64,000 nt of DNA from Flavobacteriales bacterium UBA4422. Lineage in GTDB: Bacteria > Bacteroidota > Bacteroidia > Flavobacteriales_G > Salibacteraceae. The stretch spans positions 62,001 through 126,000 of the forward strand of contig DGQE01000035.1 in NCBI GenBank assembly GCA_002389645.1. The letters are read 5' to 3'. Each line of letters begins with the position of its first letter. Within the stretch, counting starts at the first letter, position 1. The notes below the pieces were generated by a model. The model ran no database searches. It saw only the letters and a list, made by a program, of their open reading frames with translations, and had not been told where the DNA came from. Below, in pieces: positions 9,132 through 18,110 of the stretch. The position numbers and the translations under genes were made by a program.

Positions 9132-10112
9132 ATGAGAATAGCGGTAGTAGGGGCCACAGGAATGGTTGGCCAAGTGATGTTGAAAGTGCTGGCAGAAAGG
9201 AGTTTTCCGATTACAGCATTGTATTTGGTGGCTAGTGAAAAGTCGGTGGGAAAGGAAGTTTCATTTGGCGGAAGTACGCATAAGGTTGTCGGCTTGGCTC
9301 AAGCAGTTTCTCTGAAACCGGACATAGCAATTTTCTCAGCAGGTGGCACAACAAGCCTTGAATGGGCGCCAAAGTTTGCGCAGGTAGGCACAACAGTAGT
9401 TGATAATTCATCGGCATGGCGCATGAAGGAAGACAAAAAACTGATCGTTCCAGAAATCAATGGTCAACTTTTAACCAAGGACGATAAAATTATCGCGAAC
9501 CCGAATTGCAGCACCATTCAAATGGTGTTGGCGCTGAAAGAAATTCAAGCCAAATATGGTATTGAGCGATTGGTGATCTCCACTTATCAAAGTGTTTCGG
9601 GCACGGGCGTTAAGGCCATCGAGCAACTGCAAAATGAGCGCAATGGAGTTAAAGGGGAAATGGCCTATCCTTATCCTATTGATATGAATTGTATTCCACA
9701 CGGGGGTGATTTTGACGATGATGGAAATACCAGTGAAGAGATGAAGTTGGTGCATGAAACCCGAAAAATATTAGGAGACGACAGTATTCAAATTACGGCA
9801 ACAGTAGTCCGAGTTCCGGTAAAAGGAGGGCATAGTGAGGCGATGAACGTTGAAACCAAGAAGCCATTTGAGTTGTCTGATGTGCGTAAAATGATAGGAG
9901 GCACACCAGGTGTTGTTGTTCAAGATTTCCCAGAAGCGAACACCTATCCAATGCCGTTGTATGCGGAAGGAAAAGACGCTGTATTTGTTGGTAGAATCAG
10001 AAGAGACACATCCAGACCAAATGCTTTAAATATGTGGGTTGTTTCGGACAACCTGAGAAAAGGTGCGGCTACGAATGCCGTGCAGATTGCAGAAATAGTG
10101 AAAGGATTATGA
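9132..10112 (+). CDS. asd: Aspartate-semialdehyde dehydrogenase
   Basis: 326 aa. It converts L-aspartyl-4-phosphate with NADPH to aspartate semialdehyde, the branch point to lysine/diaminopimelate, threonine and methionine. The N-terminal nucleotide-binding loop is 'VVGATGMVGQVML' and the catalytic cysteine is C126 in 'NPNCSTIQM'. Further family signatures are 'VISTYQSVSGTGVKAIEQL' and the substrate-site stretch 'TATVVRVPVKGGHSEAMNVE'. The length is normal. Its stop codon overlaps the start of a downstream lipoprotein gene (ATGA at 10109-10112), so the two are translationally coupled. It has its own promoter at 9076-9104. Confidence 0.96.
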   Translation: MRIAVVGATGMVGQVMLKVLAERSFPITALYLVASEKSVGKEVSFGGSTHKVVGLAQAVSLKPDIAIFSAGGTTSLEWAPKFAQVGTTVVDNSSAWRMKEDKKLIVPEINGQLLTKDDKIIANPNCSTIQMVLALKEIQAKYGIERLVISTYQSVSGTGVKAIEQLQNERNGVKGEMAYPYPIDMNCIPHGGDFDDDGNTSEEMKLVHETRKILGDDSIQITATVVRVPVKGGHSEAMNVETKKPFELSDVRKMIGGTPGVVVQDFPEANTYPMPLYAEGKDAVFVGRIRRDTSRPNALNMWVVSDNLRKGAATNAVQIAEIVKGL

Positions 10113-10672
10113 TGTCGAGAGTTGAACTTAGCGCGCTTCTAATTGTGGTTGTTTCATTTTCTTCCTGCGAACCAATGGGTAATGGCTTGCCTCAAAAGCA
10201 TGAGCAAATTATTCGCAACCTTCCCACGGAAGATCGACAGTTTTTGCTGAAACCTTTGGAAGCATCTATGGATGACATTCGTGAGATTATTGAAAATGAT
10301 CAAACCTTATTTGAGTCAGATTATGACGTTGATACTAATGGTATAATGGGCAATGTGCGCTTTAAGCTTTCCGGAAGAGACACTTCAATGATCTATGGAG
10401 TTTTGAGGTTGGCACATCGCACAGAGGATCATCAGCTGTTTTGGGACGATAAAGGCGAATTGTTCCTAGCCGAGACAGAGGTTGTATGGAAAAATCCGAG
10501 CAATGGGGTAGAAGATAAAAGAGCGTACAAACTTTATTTTGAAGAAGGAAAGGAACTCATTTCTTCTTATGGAAAGGTTTCATTCGATGGAAAGCCCTAT
10601 GCTGCCTCATGGGTTTCTATTCAACCAACGAAAGAGGAAATCGAATTTGTACTTAGTCATGATTGGCTTTAG
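10109..10672 (+). CDS. Hypothetical lipoprotein coupled to asd
   Basis: 187 aa. The start was placed at 10109, where ATGA overlaps the asd stop; the second ATG at 10112 would do equally well. A lipoprotein signal is clear: a short hydrophobic stretch and the lipobox 'SFSSC', so the mature protein begins at that Cys and is anchored to a membrane. The rest is a soluble domain ('SDYDVDTNGIMGNVRFKLSG', 'LYFEEGKELISSYGKVSFDG') with the look of a small beta-rich fold. I do not recognise a family. Coupling to asd suggests co-expression but gives no functional clue. Confidence 0.75.
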   Translation: MMSRVELSALLIVVVSFSSCEPMGNGLPQKHEQIIRNLPTEDRQFLLKPLEASMDDIREIIENDQTLFESDYDVDTNGIMGNVRFKLSGRDTSMIYGVLRLAHRTEDHQLFWDDKGELFLAETEVVWKNPSNGVEDKRAYKLYFEEGKELISSYGKVSFDGKPYAASWVSIQPTKEEIEFVLSHDWL

Positions 10673-10783
10673 AATGCACGGATTGTGATTCTTGAAACAA
10701 CCACAAATCGCACATTTGTGGGTTGGTGATCTAACCGTTATGCGAAATTCACGGGTTTCGATTATTCTCTAAATTTATTTGAA

Positions 10784-10791
10784 TACATTTG
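10784..10791 (+). promoter_or_regulatory. -7 element upstream of the SprB-repeat operon
   Basis: TACATTTG matches TAnnTTTG and lies 78 bases before the ATG at 10870. No TTG or TTTG occurs at the expected -33 spacing; the nearest is the imperfect TTTC at 10756-10759. An AT-rich imperfect hairpin at 10699-10724 in the same 197-base gap might end the upstream transcript, but it has no T-run. Confidence 0.35.
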
Positions 10792-10869
10792 ATCACAAGC
10801 GTTATGAAAAACTTCACGCTTTTTCAGTTGTTTCTAAAAGCTTCAATTTGAACTAAATCAACTCTGAAC

Positions 10870-13800
10870 ATGATCATGTGTCGCAAATCGATACTGTTTT
10901 TTCTTACTCTGATTTATAGTTTATCGCTTTTTGCGCAGCGAGCTCCTATTGTTATCCCGCCAGATTTTGATGTTACTGACCCTGCCAACCGCGGAAAATA
11001 TGAGCAATATCTAGAAAACCATCCTTTTGCTAATAGAAAACACTATTCAAAGGCAGAGCTAAAGGCTATACCGAAAGAAGACCGCCCAGATTTGGCTTGG
11101 GAACAAGATTTTTTAAGAACCATGGACCCCGCGTTAGGCAGGCCAGCCAACGAACGCTTGATTACGGCTTATAATGCTGTTGACGCATACCAATCTAGCC
11201 CTATAGGCATACCAGGTTCGGTGACGATACCGTGGCTAGAGCGCGGCCCAAACAATGTTGGAGGTAGGACTAGAGCCATTGTTTTCGACCCCAATGACCC
11301 GACCAACAAGAAGGTTTGGGCAGGCGGGGTAACAGGCGGCTTGTGGTACAATACAGACATCACCAATGCTGCTTCACAATGGCTGGCAGTAAATGATTTT
11401 TGGGATAACCTTGCCGTCACGGCCATCGCGTTTGACCCTAACGATAGTCAGACCATCTACGTTGGAACTGGTGAAGGATTTGGTACTGGAAGTAGCCGAG
11501 GAGCTGGGGTGTGGAAAAGCACCAATGGAGGAACATCTTTCAGCCAACTTACAGCCACCGATGACTATTATTACGTGAACGACCTAGTAGTGAGAGATGA
11601 AGGGGGAAACAGCGTTTTGTATGTTGCTGTAAGTGAATTGTTTTACCAAGGAGCGTGGCAAGGTGTCGCGACATTTTTTCAAGGCATGTTCAGGTCGACC
11701 AATGGCGGAACCTCATTTACTCAAGTGATGCCGACTTCTGGATCGCCTGGTGTTTTTTACACGCCAGCAGATATTGAGATCGCTGCGAACAACCGGATTT
11801 GGGTAGGAACAAGAGCGAATTCTTATGGCCAAGGAGGTGGAGCCATATTGTATTCTGACAATGGAACGACATGGACCGTGGCTACAACTCGTGGAAGTAA
11901 CAGGCGTGTAGAGGTCGCTTGTGCACCCACTGATAGCAATGTAGTATATGCAATTGTAGAAGCCTCAAGCCAAGTAGATGAAATCATCAAAACGACCAAT
12001 GGAGGAACCACATGGACAAGTTCATCTACATCGGTCGCTATTACAGAGCCCGCAGATGCTGACAATGGAATACCCAATACTGATTTTACTCGAGGGCAAG
12101 CTTGGTATGATCTTATTTGCGCTGTTGACCCAACGGATGCCAACACGCTTTATGTTGGCGGGATTGATCTGTTCAGATCGTCAAACGCTGGATTGACTTG
12201 GTCTCAAATATCAAAGTGGAGTAATAACAACAATTTGGCGGCATTGACATGCCCTCTGGTTCATGCAGATCAACATGCGTTTGTATTTAGGCCAGGTGCG
12301 GCAAATGAGGCCATTATTGGAAATGATGGCGGGGTTTATTATGCGTCTTCACTTTCTACAGCGGCCACATCGCCAACTGCAATATCGAAGCGTGTGTCGT
12401 TTTACAATGTAACACAATACTACGCTTGTGCTATGAGTCCAAATCTCGGGTCAAACGTGTTTTTAGCTGGATCGCAGGACAATGGTACTCAGAGATATAC
12501 TTCGATTGGCGTTAATGCGACTACACAAGTTTTTGGTGGGGATGGGGCTTATTGTTTCATAGATCAAACCGATGCGAATAAAGCAATCGCCTCCTATGTT
12601 TACAATAGCTACTATTATTCTACCAACGGAGGAGCTTCTTTTACATCTACCTTAATTGCAGATCAAGCGACAGGGTCTTTCATTAATCCAGCTGACTACG
12701 ATGACAATCAGGATATTCTGTATTCCTGCAAGGATGTTAACTCGATTTATCGCATAAGTGGAATTGGCACATCGCCTGTAACGTCAACCGTAACCATAAG
12801 CGGTATGACCTCAAAAGCCACGAACATAAAAGTGTCACCCTATACAACGGCTTCTTCAAAACTGTTTATCGGAACTGGTGGAGGCAATTTATATAGGGTT
12901 ACGAGTGCGAATACATCAATTACTCCTACTACGCTAAATATAGCAGGTCCATCTTTTCCGAACGCGTCCATTTCATCCATTGAGTTTGGAGCAACAGAAA
13001 GCGAAATCATAGTAACTTTCTTCAATTACGGTGTAAACAGCGTGTGGTATACATCCAATGGTGGCACCACCTGGGTCTCAAAAGAAGGAGATTTGCCAGA
13101 CATGCCCATACGCTGGTCAATGATGAACCCAGCGGATAATAATGAAGTAATTCTTGCGACTGAAGTTGGTGTTTGGTCTACCAGTAATTTTCAGGGTATC
13201 AGCCCAACCTGGAATCCATCAAACTCTGGTTTGGCAAATGTCCGGGTAGATATGTTGCAAATGCGTTCAAGCGACTCAGAAGTAATTGCAGCTACGCACG
13301 GTCGAGGTTTGTTTTCTTCTTCTTATCTCGCTTCGGGATGCTCCTATCCAACCAGCTTAGCTGCAGGTAATATTGGAGCGAGTTCTGCAGATCTTTCGTG
13401 GACTGCCGGATCAACAGAAACGGCTTGGAACATAGAGTATGGCTTGTCTGGGTTTACTCAAGGCACGGGCACCACAGTATCAACAACGTCTAACCCATAC
13501 AGCCTTTCGGGCCTAGCGACTGGATTTACTTATGATTTTTATGTTCAGGCAGATTGCGGAGCAGGGTCTACCAGTGCTTGGGTGGGTCCGTTTTCGTTTA
13601 CTACGGTTTGTGGTCCTATTACCACCTTCCCTTACACGATGGATTTTGAATCTGGATCGCCATGTTGGACGGTGATCAATGGTGGCGATGCCAACACCTG
13701 GGTGTTGAGCTCAGGACAAGGAGTGGGCGGAGGTTTCAGCGCGAATATTACGTACAGCATAACAGCCCATGACGATCATCTAGTTACGCCTCAATTTACG

Positions 13801-14955
13801 GTGACCAATGGCGTATCAAACCGATTTAACTTTTCAGCAAAAAATCAGAGCTTAGCCTACCCTGAGGATTTTGATGTTTACGTTTCAACATCTGGAAATG
13901 CCGCTGTTAATTTTACGAATATTATTGCTCAGGATGTATTTCCATCAACCGGAAGCTATTCCGATTACTCTTATGATTTATCCGCTTTCGATGGCCAAGC
14001 GATTTATGTTTCTATCTATTCTAATACCACAGACGAATGGCTGCTTTACATTGATGATGTGGTCATAGATGCTCCCTGTTCTATTGTAAACACAAGTATT
14101 CCAGTAACCGCTTGTGATAGTTACTTATGGAGCAATACCGGGTTGACGTACACTTCGAGCGGGAATTACTCAGACACTAACACCTCAGCCGCTGGTTGTG
14201 ATTCCATAGTCACCTTAAACTTGACCATCAATAACAGCAACTCGGGAGCAGATACGGTGTCCGCATGCAGCACTTATACATGGTCAGCCAACAGCATTGT
14301 CTATACATCCTCTGGGATTTACACAGCTACTGTAACGAATGCGTCAGGCTGCGACTCGGTGGCAACCCTCAACCTAACAATCAATAGCGCACTTTCGAGT
14401 GCAGATACAGTTGAAGCTTGTGACTCCTTCACTTGGCCATTAACTAGTAGTACTTATTTAGCTTCAGGGTTATACACCACTACCGTAACAAGTTCGAGCG
14501 GTTGTGATTCCGTTGTTACATTAGACCTCACCATCAGCAGCAGCACTTCGGGTTCTGAAACCGTTACAGCTTGTGGTTCTTATACTTGGCCTGCAAATAG
14601 CACGGCTTATACCTCTTCAGGAATTTATACAACCACGGTAACAAATTCGTCAGGTTGTGATTCAGTAGTTACCTTGAATCTAACAATAATTACCAATACG
14701 TTATCCTTGAGTACGGTTCCTACAGCCGCGACTTGTAATGGAGGTGCCGATGGTGCAATAGACTTGACCGTATCAGGTGGTAGTGCTCCCTTTAGTTTCA
14801 GCTGGAGCAGTGGCCAAAGCACTGAAGATATCACTAATGTGGGCGCAGGTGCATACGGGGTTACGGTTACAGATAATGCCGGGTGTACTGATTCGGCAAA
14901 CGAAACAATTTCGCAACCAGCCCTTTTAGATGGGGGAATAATTTCTACGAACTAA
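10870..14955 (+). CDS. Secreted BNR/sortilin-like repeat protein with GCDSVVTLNLTI and SprB repeats
   Basis: 1361 aa with a signal peptide ending near 'LSLFAQ'. Residues of about 100-815 are a beta-propeller of BNR/VPS10 (sortilin-like) repeats, with recurring 'STNGGTSF'/'TTNGGTTW' motifs and Asp-box-like turns. Next come a fibronectin type III domain (about 820-912), a choice-of-anchor J type domain (about 912-1072, 'FPYTMDFESGSPCW'), four 44-45-aa repeats ending 'GCDSVVTLNLTI' (about 1077-1274), and one SprB repeat (about 1275-1350, 'CNGGADGAIDLTVSGG'). It ends abruptly at 'LLDGGIISTN' with no sorting domain. Its stop overlaps the next gene's ATG (TAATG, 14953-14957). It is a secreted surface or adhesin protein; how it passes the outer membrane is unclear. 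Confidence 0.85.
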   Translation: MIMCRKSILFFLTLIYSLSLFAQRAPIVIPPDFDVTDPANRGKYEQYLENHPFANRKHYSKAELKAIPKEDRPDLAWEQDFLRTMDPALGRPANERLITAYNAVDAYQSSPIGIPGSVTIPWLERGPNNVGGRTRAIVFDPNDPTNKKVWAGGVTGGLWYNTDITNAASQWLAVNDFWDNLAVTAIAFDPNDSQTIYVGTGEGFGTGSSRGAGVWKSTNGGTSFSQLTATDDYYYVNDLVVRDEGGNSVLYVAVSELFYQGAWQGVATFFQGMFRSTNGGTSFTQVMPTSGSPGVFYTPADIEIAANNRIWVGTRANSYGQGGGAILYSDNGTTWTVATTRGSNRRVEVACAPTDSNVVYAIVEASSQVDEIIKTTNGGTTWTSSSTSVAITEPADADNGIPNTDFTRGQAWYDLICAVDPTDANTLYVGGIDLFRSSNAGLTWSQISKWSNNNNLAALTCPLVHADQHAFVFRPGAANEAIIGNDGGVYYASSLSTAATSPTAISKRVSFYNVTQYYACAMSPNLGSNVFLAGSQDNGTQRYTSIGVNATTQVFGGDGAYCFIDQTDANKAIASYVYNSYYYSTNGGASFTSTLIADQATGSFINPADYDDNQDILYSCKDVNSIYRISGIGTSPVTSTVTISGMTSKATNIKVSPYTTASSKLFIGTGGGNLYRVTSANTSITPTTLNIAGPSFPNASISSIEFGATESEIIVTFFNYGVNSVWYTSNGGTTWVSKEGDLPDMPIRWSMMNPADNNEVILATEVGVWSTSNFQGISPTWNPSNSGLANVRVDMLQMRSSDSEVIAATHGRGLFSSSYLASGCSYPTSLAAGNIGASSADLSWTAGSTETAWNIEYGLSGFTQGTGTTVSTTSNPYSLSGLATGFTYDFYVQADCGAGSTSAWVGPFSFTTVCGPITTFPYTMDFESGSPCWTVINGGDANTWVLSSGQGVGGGFSANITYSITAHDDHLVTPQFTVTNGVSNRFNFSAKNQSLAYPEDFDVYVSTSGNAAVNFTNIIAQDVFPSTGSYSDYSYDLSAFDGQAIYVSIYSNTTDEWLLYIDDVVIDAPCSIVNTSIPVTACDSYLWSNTGLTYTSSGNYSDTNTSAAGCDSIVTLNLTINNSNSGADTVSACSTYTWSANSIVYTSSGIYTATVTNASGCDSVATLNLTINSALSSADTVEACDSFTWPLTSSTYLASGLYTTTVTSSSGCDSVVTLDLTISSSTSGSETVTACGSYTWPANSTAYTSSGIYTTTVTNSSGCDSVVTLNLTIITNTLSLSTVPTAATCNGGADGAIDLTVSGGSAPFSFSWSSGQSTEDITNVGAGAYGVTVTDNAGCTDSANETISQPALLDGGIISTN
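14101..14690 (+). repeat. Four in-frame coding repeats, 44-45 codons each
   Basis: Four tandem copies inside the first gene of the SprB operon, each with a Cys near the start ('CDSYLW', 'CSTYTW', 'CDSFTW', 'CGSYTW'), a central 'SSGIYT' turn, and an end of the form 'GCDSVVTLNLTI'. The two Cys per unit could form a disulfide across the fold. The copies differ at the DNA level, so they are old rather than freshly amplified. Confidence 0.85.
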
Positions 14956-16697
14956 TGATCAAAAAACGACTTATTTTAAATCTGATTAAGACGGTCCTTC
15001 TGCTGGTGTTTCTTGCTCCAATGACAATGAATGCTCAAACAATCGATAGCGTCTGTTTCAACGGAATTCCAGATACACTTACAAGTACAGCACCTGCAAC
15101 GGGAGGTGACGGGGCGTTTACTTATGAATGGCAAGATTCTGTATCTGGAGGTGTCTGGACAGCAATTGCTGCTTCAAATACGTTGGACTTTCAGCCGAGC
15201 GCCTTAACTCAATCTACTTTTTTCAGAAGAAAAGTAACTTCTACCAGTTGCGGAACCGCGTATTCAAACTCAGTTCAAATTCATGTTTTTGACGTGTTTG
15301 ATTCCACTTCGACATCTGTTACAAATATTGCTTGTAATGGCGCTAGTACCGGATCGATTTCCTTGATAATGACTGGAGGTAATACACCTTACTCTTATGC
15401 CTGGTCTAACGGAGGAAGCACTGCTTCGATAACAGGATTGGCAGCGGGCGCGTATTCAGTAACTGTGACGGATGCGGCTGGATGCGGGACATTAAACTAC
15501 TCATTTACCATTAGCGAACCAACGGCATTGGTTGCATCAATTGGATCAACGGCTAATGTTTCTTGCAACGGAGATAATACAGGTTCAGCTTCTGCTAGTG
15601 CAACAGGAGGAATAGGACCATATACCTATGCTTGGAGCAATGGCGCAACAACGGCATCAAATACAGGTTTGATGGCTGGAACTTATACAGTGACTGTTAC
15701 GGATGCTTCGGGTTGCACGGATACTGAAATCGTAACAATCACCGAACCTACTGCCCTAGTCGCTTCCGTTGGTTCATCCACTAATGTTCTTTGCAATAGT
15801 GGTTCTAATGGATCGGCAACAGCAACCGCTTCAGGAGGAACAGCGGCTTATACTTTTCTGTGGAGTAATGGTTCGTCCACCGCAACAGTAACAGGGTTGT
15901 CGGCCGGAACATATACGGTAACAGTAACGGATGCAAATGGGTGCACAGATACTGATATCGTGACTATTTCAGAGCCTGCGGCTTTGGTAGCTAATGTTAC
16001 TTCATCAAACAACGCCTCATGTAATGGTTCAAATGATGGGGCAGCCACAGCATCAGCTGCTGGAGGAACCGCACCTTACTCCTTTTCATGGAGTAATGGA
16101 GCAAGTACGGCAGGGGCAACAGGTCTTATAGCTGGTAGTTATACCGTTACTGTTACAGACGCTAATGGATGCACAGATACTGATGTAGTTAATATTACAG
16201 AGCCCGCTATTTTAGTGGCTTCAATATCTGGGAACGTCAATGTTTCGTGTAATGGAGGCGCTAACGGATCGCTCACTGCTTCAGCAACAGGTGGCACAAC
16301 AGCATATACGTACTTATGGAGTGATGGATCAACCGCGGCAACGGCCTCAGGATTATCTGCCGGAACTTATACAGTGACCATTACAGACGCAAATGGATGT
16401 TCGGATACTGAGAGCGCTATCGTAACTGAACCAACTCTTCTTCTTTTAAGCACATCAGCTGTAAATGTTACATGCAATGGTGGCTTAGATGGTGCGATTG
16501 ATCTTACTGTTTCTGGTGGAACGACATCGTATACCTTCAGTTGGAGTAGTGGCGCGGTAACTGAGGATATCAATTCAATTGCGGCAGGCACATACACGGT
16601 GACTGTAACCGATGCGAATGGGTGCAGTGACAATACATCAGAAACATTAAGCGAGCCAGCAGTTCTTACCGGGGGATCAATTATTATTGGAAACTAG
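14955..16697 (+). CDS. Secreted protein of six SprB repeats, no sorting domain
   Basis: 580 aa. A signal peptide (cleavage near 'MTMNA|Q', residue 27) is followed by a module of about 90 residues ('QTIDSVCFNGIPDTLTST', then 'FTYEWQDS', 'FFRRKVTS') and six SprB repeats of about 75 residues (PF13573 type, 'NVSCNGGANGS' to 'GTYTVTVTDANGC'). SprB of Flavobacterium johnsoniae is a mobile gliding adhesin with many such repeats. This protein ends at 'EPAVLTGGSIIIGN', close in form to the end of the preceding protein, and lacks a T9SS domain. It is coupled on both sides: TAATG with the upstream gene, and a one-base gap to the ATG of the downstream gene. It is probably secreted; possibly it assembles with its neighbours. 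Confidence 0.85.
   Translation: MIKKRLILNLIKTVLLLVFLAPMTMNAQTIDSVCFNGIPDTLTSTAPATGGDGAFTYEWQDSVSGGVWTAIAASNTLDFQPSALTQSTFFRRKVTSTSCGTAYSNSVQIHVFDVFDSTSTSVTNIACNGASTGSISLIMTGGNTPYSYAWSNGGSTASITGLAAGAYSVTVTDAAGCGTLNYSFTISEPTALVASIGSTANVSCNGDNTGSASASATGGIGPYTYAWSNGATTASNTGLMAGTYTVTVTDASGCTDTEIVTITEPTALVASVGSSTNVLCNSGSNGSATATASGGTAAYTFLWSNGSSTATVTGLSAGTYTVTVTDANGCTDTDIVTISEPAALVANVTSSNNASCNGSNDGAATASAAGGTAPYSFSWSNGASTAGATGLIAGSYTVTVTDANGCTDTDVVNITEPAILVASISGNVNVSCNGGANGSLTASATGGTTAYTYLWSDGSTAATASGLSAGTYTVTITDANGCSDTESAIVTEPTLLLLSTSAVNVTCNGGLDGAIDLTVSGGTTSYTFSWSSGAVTEDINSIAAGTYTVTVTDANGCSDNTSETLSEPAVLTGGSIIIGN
15321..16662 (+). repeat. Six tandem SprB-type coding repeats
   Basis: Six units of roughly 222 bases within the second gene of the operon. 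They open with NIACNGAS, NVSCNGDN, NVLCNSGS, NASCNGSN, NVSCNGGA and NVTCNGGL and close with 'TVTVTDANGC' followed by an 'EP' step. The protein periodicity is strong while the DNA has diverged between copies. Confidence 0.9.
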
Positions 16698-16698
16698 A

Positions 16699-17724
16699 AT
16701 GTTAAAAAGAAGCAACATAAGAGGATTAATTTTGGCTGTTTTTGGAGTTCTATGGTTTGCTGTGGACGTTCAAGCTCAGGTTGTTGATACAATATGTTTT
16801 AATGCTACGCCCCCAGCATTTTTGAATAACTCTTTGCCAGATGGCTCTAATGGGATATATACTTATGAGTGGCAAGATTCAACCGCCTCAGGTTCTTGGC
16901 AGATGGCTCAAGGTTTAAATACAGATACCTCATATCAATCAGGTGCATTAACAGAAGACACCTATTTTAGAAGGAAGTCTGTTTCGTTGGTGTGCGGAGA
17001 AGAAGCGTATTCTAATGAGATAGCGATCATGGTTTATGACAAGCTAGACACTTCTCAAGTTGACATTGAAAACACCACGTGCCCCGAAAGAAAAGATGGT
17101 TCACTGAGCCTTTCTGTAATTGGAGGTGCGGGGAATTACTCTTATGCTTGGAGCAATGGTGATAGTTTATCTAGCATCAGCGAACTTGCTGCAGGAGATT
17201 ACGAACTCACAGTGACTGATCAAGCAGGCTGTTCTTTTACATCTTCATTTGAGGTGCAGTCAAATAATGAAAGTCCTATAATGTCATTTGAAGAGGACAC
17301 AGTGTTTGTTTGGAGCTCTCCTGTAATTGGCTCTCCAGGGTCGTATAATCAATACTTATGGTCAACAGGTTCAACAGACTCAACCACTGCGGTTGATGCC
17401 TCTGGAAGCTATACCTTGACTGTATTTAATGAGGCAGGGTGTTCATTTAGTGATACAGTATTTGCAGTGTTGATTTTAGGCCGAGAGAACCCGGAGTCTG
17501 TGAGCCTAAAAATATTCCCAAACCCCACGCGTGATTTCTTGAACATCCAGCTAAGTAATAACGAGGTGCCAGAAAGGTTGTTACTCTGCGATTTGGCGGG
17601 TAATATGGTTATAGAAAAAGAAAATGTAGATAAGCTAAATGTGATGACAATAGCTGCTGGCACGTATACACTGTCCATCGAAGTTCAAGGTTCCACCTTC
17701 CTGAAAAGAGTAGTGGTCCAATAG
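16699..17724 (+). CDS. Secreted SprB-repeat protein with T9SS sorting domain
   Basis: 341 aa. The start was set at the ATG at 16699, one base after the upstream stop; an in-frame TTG at 16687 would precede it. A signal peptide (cleavage near 'DVQA|Q', residue 26) is followed by the same module that opens the previous protein ('QVVDTICFNATPPAFLNN', 'YTYEWQDS', 'YFRRKSVS'), one SprB-like repeat ('YSYAWSNGDSLSSISELAAG'), a short beta region, and a type A sorting domain from about residue 265 ('VSLKIFPNPTRDFLNIQL'). It is the only one of the three coupled proteins with a T9SS signal, so it is the likely surface-exported or anchoring member. Confidence 0.85.
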   Translation: MLKRSNIRGLILAVFGVLWFAVDVQAQVVDTICFNATPPAFLNNSLPDGSNGIYTYEWQDSTASGSWQMAQGLNTDTSYQSGALTEDTYFRRKSVSLVCGEEAYSNEIAIMVYDKLDTSQVDIENTTCPERKDGSLSLSVIGGAGNYSYAWSNGDSLSSISELAAGDYELTVTDQAGCSFTSSFEVQSNNESPIMSFEEDTVFVWSSPVIGSPGSYNQYLWSTGSTDSTTAVDASGSYTLTVFNEAGCSFSDTVFAVLILGRENPESVSLKIFPNPTRDFLNIQLSNNEVPERLLLCDLAGNMVIEKENVDKLNVMTIAAGTYTLSIEVQGSTFLKRVVVQ

Positions 17725-17731
17725 ACTTGAG

Positions 17732-18031
17732 TTAGCGCTTCAAGCTGCGCTCAAAAATGAATGGCCCAAACGGAAGCAGCGCAGCTATAAACCCATAGAT
17801 GACTCTGAGGAAGTCCCATTTCAGCAGGTAGGCCACATAAAGCATTTGGGCTATATAGGCCATAAATAACAGCCCATGTGCCCAACCCACATACTTCACC
17901 ATTAAAGGCATGTCTGCCATGTATTTTAAAGGCATCGCGATAAAAACTAAGAGAAGAAAAGAGACTCCCTCGGCACGGCTTATGGAAATGAAACGGTTGA
18001 GTTGGATGGTGTTTTTCTTTTCTGCGCTCAT
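17732..18031 (-). CDS. DUF3817 family inner-membrane protein
   Basis: 99 aa with three predicted membrane helices ('GVSFLLLVFIAMPLKYM', 'GWAHGLLFMAYIAQMLYVAY', 'FIAALLPFGPFIFE'). The pattern RxEGxSFxxL near the N-terminus, the central GWAHGxLF and the terminal PFGPFxFE are the hallmarks of the DUF3817 (YdzA-like) integral membrane family, whose function is unknown. The ATG at 18031 (MSAEKKNT) was chosen over 18070 because the longer form adds a Cys-rich stretch not expected in the family and would run further into the promoter region of the divergent peptidase gene. Confidence 0.8.
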   Translation of the reverse strand: MSAEKKNTIQLNRFISISRAEGVSFLLLVFIAMPLKYMADMPLMVKYVGWAHGLLFMAYIAQMLYVAYLLKWDFLRVIYGFIAALLPFGPFIFERSLKR

Positions 18032-18110
18032 GCCGCGAATGTAGTTGCAGATCTCAAACGAACAATTCAAAGGATTAAATCTTTACATTTCTACACTAAA
18101 CATTGAATCT

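Noticed and set aside
10699..10724. Hairpin after the asd-lipoprotein transcript as a terminator
   Set aside because: The stem has a bulge and there is no T-run after it; kept only as a note.
14101..16662. Regularly spaced repeats that could suggest a CRISPR array
   Set aside because: The periodicity is about 133 and 222 bases, in frame, protein-coding and diverged between copies; there are no short identical repeats with unique spacers.
14940..16710. Programmed frameshift or sequencing error joining the three SprB-repeat genes
   Set aside because: Each downstream gene begins with a complete signal peptide in its own frame, which a frameshift or single-base error would not create.
17726..17752. 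Imperfect hairpin between the SprB operon and the DUF3817 gene
   Set aside because: The stem is interrupted by a 3-base bulge, there is no T-run on either strand, and it contains the DUF3817 stop codon.
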